DNA from: Thermoactinospora rubra
Lineage (GTDB): Bacteria; Actinomycetota; Actinomycetes; Streptosporangiales; Streptosporangiaceae
DNA: 60,673 bases
Assembly: GCF_002093975.1 (NCBI RefSeq)
Contig: NZ_MSZZ01000060.1
Span: 1 to 60,673 of the forward strand
Reading direction: 5' to 3'
The stretch's first letter is position 1; each line of letters begins with the position of its first letter. Positions 18,301-26,056 of the stretch are shown piece after piece. Made by a program: the position numbers and the translations under genes. Under the pieces are notes generated by a model. That model was not told the DNA's origin. It was given only the letters and a program-made list of their open reading frames with translations, and did not search any database.

Positions 18301-18472
18301 CGACCGGCATCGTCGCCAGCGCGCGGCGGGCTCCGGCGTCGACGACCGAGGAGGCGTACATCGCCAGCGCCACCAGCGTCGTGGTCGCCAGCAGAATGGA
18401 CAGCAGTGCGGCGGCGAGCAGCAACGGCTCGCTCCGCGCCCTTGCCATCACCAGCCCCCGCATGCCGACCAT
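15311..18472 (-). CDS. Large FtsX-like ABC transporter permease
   Basis: First gene of the reverse operon, encoding about 1053 residues. An N-terminal membrane helix (LLLAAALLSILLATTTLVAL) leads into a long extracellular region, a central bundle of helices, a second extracellular region and three final helices with the FtsX-like sequence ERMTDFGILRALGVSFRQL. It is related in layout to the permease encoded next. ATG 18472 follows GGGAG; ATG 18463 is also possible. The upstream region holds tandem 11-bp direct repeats that could bind an OmpR- or SARP-type activator. Confidence 0.88.
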   Translation of the reverse strand: MVGMRGLVMARARSEPLLLAAALLSILLATTTLVALAMYASSVVDAGARRALATMPVATRSTTITGSAGRDDVAQVDRLIQDTARRAYPGVPLTITMSAQSGSYVVPGQEGRDHPDLLVFGTHDRLAEHARLVAGSWPAPGATPEAAVSQPVATALGLQPGKEITTESRITHEPVKVRITGVFQLEDPFSDLWQRHQLLVRGVERGGYTTFGPLMVPRETFVRHFADQVSATWMLVPDLGVVSLDRAGAVAAGAAGLKQHLDQAGCYGCGVSSRLPEALTQLATAALVARSTMLIPVLQLLLLSAYALVLTARLLADHRRMEVALLRARGAGNGRLALLAGTEALLVALPAAAAAPFLAPPLLRLVNLLPWIGSTGLRLAPAPGPGTFLLSGGVALACAVLLALPALAGARRTYVEVQTARAGKGLIERAGADVLLLGVAALALWQLARYGGPVTASAGGELGIDPLIVSGPALALLTGGLLGLRLVPRVARLIAGMAARRSGLAPALGAWQVSRRPLRYAGPALLLTMAVAIGVISMATAATWRTSQLDQARHEAGTDLRIADPPDSPELGALGRGATFRALPGVTSFGPVHRGGMDVGGKVSTALAMDAGQLGSLMTLRPDLSRDGVSTLAQRLRAGRPALPALPASGGRLDFGVRVTAEPAFQGLEARAVLVDGMGVWRDVPLGTLKRGDNPVSVDASKLTGKSGRLAEPIALRGLTFDVPMTPWQGPATVEVHGLPGARWTRLFQGRPPLPAADLTVRPGGFSLALGAATRMDRPQPLVVLVGEQAAAPLPAVVNRDLAQALNLRPAETRNLVLDGWPVQVTVAGIVEALPTTRPGQPALLLDLPSLQARQQLTGREPRPVTEWWARVAGGDAGAALEQLRRHPAWEATAVELGQVTARLRDDPLAGGLQGALVLGFLAALLFAVLGFVVNAAVAARERMTDFGILRALGVSFRQLSGLLAVEQAFVIGLSLAVGTALAAGIAVQVVPRIVLTGQATTVTPGVLLDIPWGATLGMLAAVTVLLAAVLAALARTLRRQGLGRLLRIGDER

Positions 18473-18510
18473 GCTCGGTGCTCCCGGACGGGACGGGCAA
18501 GATCGGAAGG

Positions 18511-18532
18511 GCAACGGTGACGCAAGCGTGAC
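18511..18532 (-). promoter_or_regulatory. Two adjacent 11-bp direct repeats upstream of the ABC operon
   Basis: On the reverse strand two abutting 11-mers, GTCACGCTTGC and GTCACCGTTGC, agree at 9 of 11 positions and lie 39-60 nt before the first permease start. Head-to-tail 11-bp spacing, one helical turn, is the usual binding pattern of OmpR/PhoP- and SARP-type regulators. No such regulator is encoded nearby. Confidence 0.5.
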
Positions 18533-18563
18533 ACTTTCCGCCCTTTTGGGGGGCGAAAGTGAC
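18532..18563. repeat. Inverted repeat in rpsT/ABC intergenic region
   Basis: An imperfect palindrome with arms CACTTTC-CGCCC and GGGGCGAAAGTG around a TTTTGG centre. It directly adjoins the 11-bp direct repeats and could be an operator or a transcript hairpin; nothing decides between these. Confidence 0.4.
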
Positions 18564-18604
18564 AGATCTTTTCACGGAGATCACGGCAAGGACACGGGCA
18601 TGCG

Positions 18605-18635
18605 AAAACGCCGCACCCCGTCCCAGGGTGCGGCG
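18605..18635 (-). terminator. Rho-independent terminator of rpsT
   Basis: A perfect 10-bp stem (arms 18609-18618 and 18626-18635, CGCCGCACCC/GGGTGCGGCG) with a 7-nt loop, followed on the reverse strand by a short T run (AAAA at 18605-18608 on the forward strand). It begins 18 nt after the rpsT stop. Confidence 0.85.
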
Positions 18636-18652
18636 CTCGGCGGCGCGAGAGC

Positions 18653-18925
18653 CTACTTGGCGGCGGCCAGGGCGGCGGCGCGCTTGGCGATCGCCGACTT
18701 GCGGTTGGCGGCCTGGTTCTTGTGGATGACGCCCTTGCTGACGGCCTTGTCCAGCTGGCGGGCGGCGGCCCGCTGCAGCGCCACGGCCGCCTCGACGTCA
18801 CCGCGCTCGGCGGCCTCGCGGAACTTGCGGACCGCCGTCTTCAGCGAAGACTTGACGGCCTTGTTGCGCAGACGACGCTTTTCGTTCTGCTTGTTGCGCT
18901 TGATCTGGGACTTGATGTTCGCCAC
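18653..18925 (-). CDS. rpsT: 30S ribosomal protein S20
   Basis: The 90-residue basic protein starts VANIKSQIKRNKQNEKRR and ends in an Ala/Lys-rich helix, as in all bS20 proteins, which bind 16S rRNA early in 30S assembly. GTG 18925 is chosen because similarity begins exactly there and GAGG lies 9 nt upstream; the open frame extending further has no family similarity. It has its own promoter (19004-19033) and terminator (18605-18635), so it is a monocistronic unit. Confidence 0.97.
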   Translation of the reverse strand: MANIKSQIKRNKQNEKRRLRNKAVKSSLKTAVRKFREAAERGDVEAAVALQRAAARQLDKAVSKGVIHKNQAANRKSAIAKRAAALAAAK

Positions 18926-19003
18926 GAAGAAGCCTCGGTGAAGGTCATTGGGTGGATGGGACGCGCGGGGCTCGGAGAGAGGGCGCGCCACACGCAGTTG
19001 TTC

Positions 19004-19033
19004 AGGTTACCAACAAGCCAGGTCGCCACTCAA
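19004..19033 (-). promoter_or_regulatory. Promoter of rpsT
   Basis: On the reverse strand TTGAGT (19028-19033) and TAACCT (19004-19009) are separated by 18 bp, a good housekeeping-type promoter. Transcription should start near 18997, giving a leader of about 70 nt before the rpsT GTG. Confidence 0.6.
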
Positions 19034-19068
19034 ATCAACGAGCTGTGCCGCAGCATTCTAAAGGGTGG

Positions 19069-20064
19069 TCAGCCGGGCTGGAGCCATGCGTCGCGGTACT
19101 CGCGCCAGTCCTGCTCGGTCGCCGCGAAGTCGACATACAGCGCCAGCCCGAACAGCTCGCGCGAGCCGTACTCCGTCAGGGCCAGGCGCGCGGCCCGCGC
19201 GGCGGTCGCCACGCTCTCGGCGGCGTCCAGCCCCGGCACGCCGTGGTCGTGGTAGGCGGGCGCGCCGATCAGCAGGAGCCTGTCGCGCGGCACGAGCGGC
19301 ATCGCCAGCTCCGCCTGCCGGACGACGTGGCCGCCGTAGAGGTCGGCGAGGGGCAGGAAGGCGTCGTAGGTCATGATCGCGACCTGGTCGGACCGGGCGG
19401 CGACGGCCTTGAAGTAGTCCTGCGACCAGTACTTGTCGTGGCCGAGCACCGCCCTGGCCGCCGGGCGCATGAGGGGGTACGGCTCGATCTGCGGGGTCGA
19501 GACCGACAGCAGCTTCGTGAGCGGCCGGGTGCGGTCGAGCAGCTCCAGGAACTCCGCGTCGCCGTCGCCGATCGGCTCGAAGTTGTAGTGCACGCCGTCG
19601 AAGCCCTGCGCGAGGATCTGCCGGACCCCGGCCAGGACGCGCTCGCGCGCCCGCGCGTCGTCGAGGTCGAGGGTGCCGTCCACCGCCTGGCCCAGCCAGG
19701 CCGAGACGCGGACGCCGGGGAGGTGCTTGCGCACCCAGCTCACGAAATTTCGGGCGCTGGGGTATTTATCGGGCCTGAGGCTCCCGTCCCGCTCGAAGGG
19801 CCCGGAATGGACGTATAAATCCTCGATCCCGGTACGGCGGAGCCGTACGGCCAGCTCCTCGACGTCCTGCTCGGTGCGGCGGCCGTCGACCCACATGTGG
19901 CCCAGCCACAGGGCGTCGTGCCCGGTGCTCTTCGCCCAGCCCGCCGGCTCGCCGGTAAACTTGAGCCGGTGCGCGGCGGCCAGCAGGCCGGCCGACAGCA
20001 CCACGAGCGCGGCGGCGAGCGCGACCAGGCGCAGGCCGCGGCGGAGGGCGGTCCGGGTCGTCAC
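19069..20064 (-). CDS. Membrane-anchored GH18-like glycosidase-fold protein
   Basis: The 331-residue product has a basic N-terminus and one hydrophobic segment (about residues 12-32), then a TIM-barrel-like domain. The strand FDGVHYNFEPIGDGD resembles the catalytic DxxDxDxE strand of GH18 or GH85 enzymes but keeps only some acidic residues, and QVAIMTYDAF matches the later GH18 MTYD motif. It is probably an anchored or secreted sugar-binding or hydrolytic protein; substrate unknown. GTG 20064 is the only start near the signal segment and has no strong ribosome site. It diverges from lepA, 55 bp away. Confidence 0.75.
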   Translation of the reverse strand: MTTRTALRRGLRLVALAAALVVLSAGLLAAAHRLKFTGEPAGWAKSTGHDALWLGHMWVDGRRTEQDVEELAVRLRRTGIEDLYVHSGPFERDGSLRPDKYPSARNFVSWVRKHLPGVRVSAWLGQAVDGTLDLDDARARERVLAGVRQILAQGFDGVHYNFEPIGDGDAEFLELLDRTRPLTKLLSVSTPQIEPYPLMRPAARAVLGHDKYWSQDYFKAVAARSDQVAIMTYDAFLPLADLYGGHVVRQAELAMPLVPRDRLLLIGAPAYHDHGVPGLDAAESVATAARAARLALTEYGSRELFGLALYVDFAATEQDWREYRDAWLQPG

Positions 20065-20119
20065 CCGGACATGCCACCATGGAAGACGCTTGAGCTCAAC
20101 TCTGTCGAAACGGACTTCG

Positions 20120-21949
<1,830 letters not shown>

Positions 21950-21956
21950 GCCGGGT

Positions 21957-21994
21957 CGCGCCCGGGCGTCCGGACGCCCGGACGCCCGGGCGCG
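21957..21994 (+). terminator. GC-rich 15-bp hairpin after lepA
   Basis: Perfect 15-bp inverted repeat (arms 21957-21971 and 21980-21994, beginning CGCGCCCGGG) with an 8-nt loop, 7 nt after the lepA stop. There is no U-tract, as is common for actinobacterial terminators. Confidence 0.75.
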
Positions 21995-22092
21995 GGCTGT
22001 CCGTGAACAGACACGGAGCCGGGGCCGGATTTTGTCGGTGGCGTCGCCTACCGTGAATCTCGAACTTGTGTGCGAGATGGGAGTGGTGTGGC

Positions 22093-22392
22093 ATGAGCGT
22101 CGCCTCCGAGAGGTTCGAGCGCGCGGCCGTCCTCGGGATCGCCATGGCCGGGGAGGCGCGGCGGATCCTGCGCGAGCACATGACGCCGTCCGAGGTGGCC
22201 GACGACGGGACCATCCTGATCTCCGTGCCCTTCCCCGACTCCGAGCTGCTGCGTGCCGTGCTGGATGTGGCGGCGGAGTGCTTCGGCCAGGCGGGCGCGT
22301 CCCGGGAGGAGGCCAGGCGGCAGGCTCTCGACACGTTGTTACAGCTGGCGGGGCCGGATATGGAGTCGCAGCTCAACAGCCGTGTGAGCTAA
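22093..22392 (+). CDS. Hypothetical 99-residue protein
   Basis: A small soluble, mostly helical protein (ERFERAAVLGIAMAGEARRIL; FPDSELLRAVLDVAAECF; ASREEARRQALDTLLQL). I do not recognise the family. ATG 22093 has GGGAG nine nt upstream. Its TAA is part of the -10 box of the following MOSC gene, so the two are adjacent but probably have separate transcripts. Good codon usage and a real ribosome site support a genuine gene. Confidence 0.65.
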   Translation: MSVASERFERAAVLGIAMAGEARRILREHMTPSEVADDGTILISVPFPDSELLRAVLDVAAECFGQAGASREEARRQALDTLLQLAGPDMESQLNSRVS

Positions 22393-22395
22393 CGT
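22390..22395 (+). promoter_or_regulatory. -10 box for MOSC gene
   Basis: TAACGT lies 7 nt before ATG 22403 and overlaps the stop codon of the upstream gene, predicting a leaderless or nearly leaderless mRNA. Confidence 0.4.
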
Positions 22396-22402
22396 CTCCA
22401 GC

Positions 22403-23026
22403 ATGTTGCTCCTGTCTGTCAACGTGGGCACCTCTGTCGACGCCGAATGGGCGGGCAAGCTCAAGCGGACCGCCATCGACAAGCAGCCCACGACCGGGCG
22501 TGTCACCGTGCACCCCAACGGGCTGGCCGGGGACGAGCGTGCCGACAAGGCCAACCACGGCAGCCCCGACCACGCGGTCTACGCCTACGCCAGGGAGGAC
22601 TACGACTGGTGGGAGGCTGAGCTGGGGCGCGAGCTGCGTTCCGGGCAGTTCGGGGAGAATCTCACCACCCAGGGCATCGACGTCAACGGCGCCATGCTCG
22701 GCGAGCGGTGGCGCATCGGCACGACCGTGCTGGAGGTGAGCGGGCCACGTGTGCCGTGCGTCGTGTTCCGCAACTGGATGGACGAGCCGGGCTGGGTCAA
22801 GCGCTTCACCGTGGCCGAGCGGCCGGGGGCGTACCTGAGCGTCGTCGAGCCCGGCGAGCTGGGGGCCGGGGATGAGATCGAGATCGTCTCGCGTCCGGGG
22901 GACAGCGTGACCGTCGCGGAGTCGTTCCGCGCGTATCACGGTGACGTGGAGCTCATGCGGCGCTTGCTGGCCTTCCCGGGGCATGGGCCGCGCTGGGACG
23001 AGATCGCCGCCCGCGTCCTGGGCTGA
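22403..23026 (+). CDS. MOSC domain-containing protein (YiiM-like)
   Basis: The 207-residue MOSC protein contains HPNGLAGDERADKANHGSPDHAVYAYAREDYDWW-type features (read as separate motifs NGLAGDE, HGSPDHAVYAY and FGENLTTQGID) and the conserved cysteine in GPRVPCVVF, the likely sulfur- or molybdenum-cofactor-binding residue. YiiM-like proteins reduce N-hydroxylated compounds such as 6-hydroxylaminopurine or detoxify base analogues using molybdenum cofactor; whether this one does so is inferred from family. No molybdenum cofactor genes are nearby. Confidence 0.88.
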   Translation: MLLLSVNVGTSVDAEWAGKLKRTAIDKQPTTGRVTVHPNGLAGDERADKANHGSPDHAVYAYAREDYDWWEAELGRELRSGQFGENLTTQGIDVNGAMLGERWRIGTTVLEVSGPRVPCVVFRNWMDEPGWVKRFTVAERPGAYLSVVEPGELGAGDEIEIVSRPGDSVTVAESFRAYHGDVELMRRLLAFPGHGPRWDEIAARVLG

Positions 23027-23345
23027 CCACCTCGCCGCGCGGACCGTCGCAGGCCGTTGCGGACCGGTCGCCGGGTGGTGGTCGCCGGGCGGTGGTCGCC
23101 GGGCGGGGTCGCCGGGTGGCGGCAGGCGCCGTGGCGCCGGGCATGGCCGGCGTCCAACGGCACAGGATCGCCGAGTTCGAGGTCGCAGCGCTCCGAGCAC
23201 GGCCGGGCCGATCATGGGTGAGTCACGTCCGGTGAGCGTGGGCTTCACCCGATCGTGGGCGTGGGCGCTACCCTGATCGCCAACCGGTTGTGCGGGCCGC
23301 CGAGGGAGCGCCTGGCGGCCCGGTGGCGGACGCACCGCCCAAAGC
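23027..23345 (+). other. Intergenic region with 14-bp repeats after MOSC gene
   Basis: No gene is visible on either strand. A short array of four copies of GGTCGCCGGG at 23066, 23080, 23094 and 23107 (period 14, last 13) lies directly after the MOSC gene. The rest has no recognisable structure. Confidence 0.6.
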
Positions 23346-23585
23346 GTCAGCCACCGAAGCCAGCCACCCCCGAGTGTCGGCCACCTGAGCTCATCACCCC
23401 AATGAGCCGGTCACCGAGGTCAACCACCCTGAAGCGCCGGTCACCGAGGCCGGCCGCCATGAAGTGTCGGCCGCCGAGGACGGCCGCCCTGAGGAGTCGA
23501 TCACCGGGGCCGGCCGCCTTGAAGTGCCGGTCACCGGGGCCGGCCGCCCCAAGAGCCGGCCACCGAACCAAGCCGAACCAAACGT
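23346..23585 (+). repeat. 30-bp tandem array between convergent genes
   Basis: Seven clear copies and one degenerate copy of a 30-bp unit (starting GCCGGTCACCGAGG, then CCGGCCGCC) fill 23346-23585 up to the stop codon of the dioxygenase gene. The array is uninterrupted, with no spacers, so it is a minisatellite and not a CRISPR. An open frame runs through it on the forward strand only because the period is a multiple of three. Confidence 0.8.
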
Positions 23586-24400
23586 CACATGCGCTGCCAC
23601 AAGGCCGGTACGTTGGGCGGTTCCCAGCCGACCTGTGACGTGTGCGCCTGAAGGCAGCGATACGTCGCTCCGCCGTACGTCACCTGCTCCCCGGCCTGGT
23701 ACGCGCGGCCGGCCTGCCACGTGGTGCCGCCGGGTGGCGGCGAGGTCGGCGGCGGCGAGGTCGGCGGGGTGCCCGGGACGTTGAGCACGAAGTCGAAGGT
23801 CGCCTCGCGGCCCGAGCCGTTCGTGCGGACCGTCATGACGAGCGCCGGGTTGAAGATCGAGTCCGTGGAGTTGCGCGGCTCGCCGGGGAAGTAGAGCTGC
23901 GTGGTCAGCACCGGGCGGTTGGGCGCCTGGAGCTTGACGTGGATGTGGCGCGTGCGCCCGGGGTAGAGGCCCGGGACGATCGTGGTGAGGTGGTAGGCGC
24001 CGTTCGCGTCGGTGAACTGGTGTCCGCGCAGGTTGTAGCCGACGTTGTCGTACTGCCCGTTCGCGTCGGCCTGCCAGAAGTCGAGCAGCACGTTGGCGAG
24101 CGGCTGGCAGGCCAGGCCGAAGACGTAGCCGCTGACCGTCAGGGGCGTGCCCTGGCCGGGCAGGGTGCTGCGGCGGGGCGAGTTCGGCTTGAAGTAGGGT
24201 CCCTCGGTCTGAGGCGGCGTCGGGTCGTCGCCGTCGTCGCAGGCGGGTGTGGGAACCAGCGATTGGGCGAGCGTGGGGGCCTGCCCGGCGAGGAAGGGGA
24301 GGGGTGCGCCGACCAGGGCGGCCTTCAGGAGGGTCTTGCGCGAGATGAGCGTCCGGCCCGGCTCGGCGTCGCTGGTGACGTGGTCTTCCCTGTCGTCCAT
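23585..24400 (-). CDS. Secreted intradiol ring-cleavage dioxygenase with C-terminal CBM5/12
   Basis: The 271-residue product has an N-terminal export signal (SRKTLLKAALVGAPLPFLAG, Tat-like but with Arg-Lys in place of Arg-Arg), an intradiol dioxygenase domain (about residues 65-205) with ligands recognisable in EGPYFKP and in RTRHIHVK, a Pro/Thr/Ser linker, and a C-terminal chitin/polysaccharide-binding module (about 225-271: aromatic residues in WQAGRAYQAGEQVTYGG and GWEPPNVPALW). It would cleave catechol-type rings outside the cell while bound to an insoluble polymer. ATG 24400 has GGAGA at 8 nt. The chitinase gene just upstream suggests a shared role in polymer attack. Confidence 0.88.
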   Translation of the reverse strand: MDDREDHVTSDAEPGRTLISRKTLLKAALVGAPLPFLAGQAPTLAQSLVPTPACDDGDDPTPPQTEGPYFKPNSPRRSTLPGQGTPLTVSGYVFGLACQPLANVLLDFWQADANGQYDNVGYNLRGHQFTDANGAYHLTTIVPGLYPGRTRHIHVKLQAPNRPVLTTQLYFPGEPRNSTDSIFNPALVMTVRTNGSGREATFDFVLNVPGTPPTSPPPTSPPPGGTTWQAGRAYQAGEQVTYGGATYRCLQAHTSQVGWEPPNVPALWQRM

Positions 24401-24489
24401 GAGGGTCTCCGTGTCGTCCGTGAGCAGGGACTCCCGGCCATGGTGGCATCGGGGCATCCGGCCGGATAACCCGTCATCTCTCCATAACC

Positions 24490-24615
24490 CCGCACTATGT
24501 CCCCCGAAGGAAGGGCCGAACCATGGCCCTGGTGGAAGACCCGCACCACGTCTCCCGGTGGAAGACCGCATTATGTCCCCCCGGCAGAAGACCCCACTGT
24601 GTCCCCCGGCGTACC
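24490..24615 (-). repeat. Imperfect ~27-bp repeats between dioxygenase and chitinase genes
   Basis: A motif like GCAYYATGTCCCCCGGYGGAAG recurs about four times (near 24491, 24541, 24568 and 24594). The region 24401-24629 otherwise contains no gene; the promoter of the dioxygenase must be here but I cannot pick it out. Confidence 0.5.
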
Positions 24616-24629
24616 CCGGCGGAAGAAAG

Positions 24630-24674
24630 GGAAGGCGCTCCCCGGAGAACCCAGATCGTCGGGGAGCGCCTTCC
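24630..24674 (-). terminator. Terminator of chitinase gene
   Basis: Perfect 14-bp inverted repeat (arms 24630-24643 and 24661-24674, GGAAGGCGCTCCCC/GGGGAGCGCCTTCC) with a 17-nt loop, starting 13 nt after the chitinase stop and followed on the reverse strand by a pyrimidine-rich tract. Confidence 0.85.
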
Positions 24675-24687
24675 GGCTCGGTGAGCC

Positions 24688-25950
24688 CTACCGCAGGACG
24701 CGGTAGAGCGCCGTCGTGAGGGAGGCCCGGGCGTCGTCCTGGTCGATCGACCACATCATCGAGCCGCCCAGCCCGCGTGCCCGGATGTAGAGCGCCTTCT
24801 GGGTCATGACCGCCGGGTCGTCGTAGGACCAGAACTCGCTGCCGTCGTAGAGCCACAGCGTGCCGGTGCGCAGGTCGCGGTAGCGCTTGCCGGGCTTGGC
24901 GACGAGGTCCTTGTAGTCCTCCGAGCCGGCGGCCCACTTGCCCGGCGCGGGTCCGGCGGCGGGCTGGTAGAGGCCGTCGCCGCGGGGGCCGGGGGCGACG
25001 CCGGTCCAGCCCTGGCCGTAGGCGGGGACGCCGACGACGAGCTTGCGGGCGGGCGCGCCGCGCGACAGGTAGTCGCGCACGGTCTGCTCGACGCTGTAGC
25101 GGACCTCGTTGGGGTCGCGGCGGTCGGTGAACAGGTTGCCGTTGTGACCCGTGCGGCTCTCCCAGCTGCCGCGCAGGTCGTAGCCCTGGATGGTGGCGAA
25201 GTCGAGCTGGCGGAAGACCTCGCGCACCTCGTAGCCGGCGTCGATCTTCGTGGCGGCGGCGGGCAGGAAGGCGGTCAGCTCGGCGTCGCGGGAGTAGGCC
25301 CGCAGCTGGGCGCGCAGCTCGGTGACGAAGGCCGTGAAGTTCTGCTTGTCCTCGGGCCGGATGACGTTGCCCGGCGCGCCGGAGGAGCCGGGCCACTCCC
25401 AGTCCAGGTCGATGCCGTCGAAGACGCCGGCGGCCGCGCCCTCGGGCAGCCCGGGCAGGTTGCCGCGCAGCCACAGGTCGATGCACGAGCGCGCCAGCTT
25501 GGCCCGCGACTCGGGGGTGAGCACCGCGTCGGAGAAGTGCTTGGAGCCGGTCCAGCCGCCCAGCGAGATCAGGACCTTCAGCCCGGGGTGCCTGGCCTTG
25601 AGCTTGCGCAGCTGGTTGAGGTTGCCGTTGAGCGCCTGGCCGGGGGCGTCGGCCACGCCGTCCACGCTCTGCTCGGCCGGGACGGGGCGCTGCCAGTCGG
25701 CCCACGGGTCGGCGGAGTAGCACTGGGCGTCGGCGCTCACGAAGCCGAAGGCGTAGTTGAGATGGGTGAGCTTGGCCGCGGCGCCGCTGGCGTCGACGTC
25801 CTTGACGTGGAAGTTGCGGCCGTAGATTCCCCACTGGATGAAGTACGCGACCCGCCTGAAACCGGTGTCCGCCTCCGCCGGAGCGGCGAGCGCCGAGGGG
25901 AGCACCGATAAGCCGAGCGCGACCGAGAGTGCGACGATGACCTTCTTCAC
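24688..25950 (-). CDS. Secreted GH18 chitinase
   Basis: The 420-residue protein has a classical signal peptide (KKVIVALSVALGLSVLPSALA) and a single GH18 catalytic domain with SLGGW and the catalytic strand FDGIDLDWEWP, which holds the DxxDxDxE set with the acid Glu, plus a substrate-insertion region near VVGVPAYGQGW. It should hydrolyse chitin outside the cell. There is no carbohydrate-binding module, unlike the neighbouring dioxygenase. GTG 25950 is preceded by GGGAGAGG at close spacing. Expression is probably controlled at a strong promoter (26006-26034) by a repressor acting at the 25-bp palindrome 25974-25998. Confidence 0.95.
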   Translation of the reverse strand: MKKVIVALSVALGLSVLPSALAAPAEADTGFRRVAYFIQWGIYGRNFHVKDVDASGAAAKLTHLNYAFGFVSADAQCYSADPWADWQRPVPAEQSVDGVADAPGQALNGNLNQLRKLKARHPGLKVLISLGGWTGSKHFSDAVLTPESRAKLARSCIDLWLRGNLPGLPEGAAAGVFDGIDLDWEWPGSSGAPGNVIRPEDKQNFTAFVTELRAQLRAYSRDAELTAFLPAAATKIDAGYEVREVFRQLDFATIQGYDLRGSWESRTGHNGNLFTDRRDPNEVRYSVEQTVRDYLSRGAPARKLVVGVPAYGQGWTGVAPGPRGDGLYQPAAGPAPGKWAAGSEDYKDLVAKPGKRYRDLRTGTLWLYDGSEFWSYDDPAVMTQKALYIRARGLGGSMMWSIDQDDARASLTTALYRVLR

Positions 25951-25973
25951 AGGGCCTCTCCCGCGAAAGCCGT

Positions 25974-25998
25974 ACTTATAGGAAACTTTCCTATAAGT
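25974..25998. promoter_or_regulatory. 25-bp palindromic operator of chitinase gene
   Basis: Perfect 12-bp arms around one central base (left arm ACTTATAGGAAA). It lies immediately downstream of the -10 box, covering the predicted transcription start, where a bound repressor would block transcription. A symmetric A/T-rich site of this kind resembles operators of ROK-family sugar repressors; that attribution is inference. It is not the DasR site, whose core is TGGTCTAGACCA. Confidence 0.8.
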
Positions 25999-26005
25999 TG
26001 AGCGG

Positions 26006-26034
26006 ATCGTAGGGCCGCGGGACCGGCCAGTCAA
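26006..26034 (-). promoter_or_regulatory. Promoter of chitinase gene
   Basis: On the reverse strand TTGACT (26029-26034) and TACGAT (26006-26011) are separated by 17 bp, a near-consensus housekeeping promoter. Transcription should start close to 25999, at the edge of the palindromic operator. Confidence 0.8.
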
Positions 26035-26056
26035 TGGCAGGCGGCAGACTGGAGAG

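Noticed and set aside
23346..23585. Possible CRISPR array (30-bp repeats)
   Set aside because: Units are directly adjacent with no spacers, diverge among themselves, and no cas genes are present.
25974..25998. DasR box or chitin-type direct repeats
   Set aside because: The sequence lacks the TGGTCTAGACCA core; the palindrome is of a different kind.
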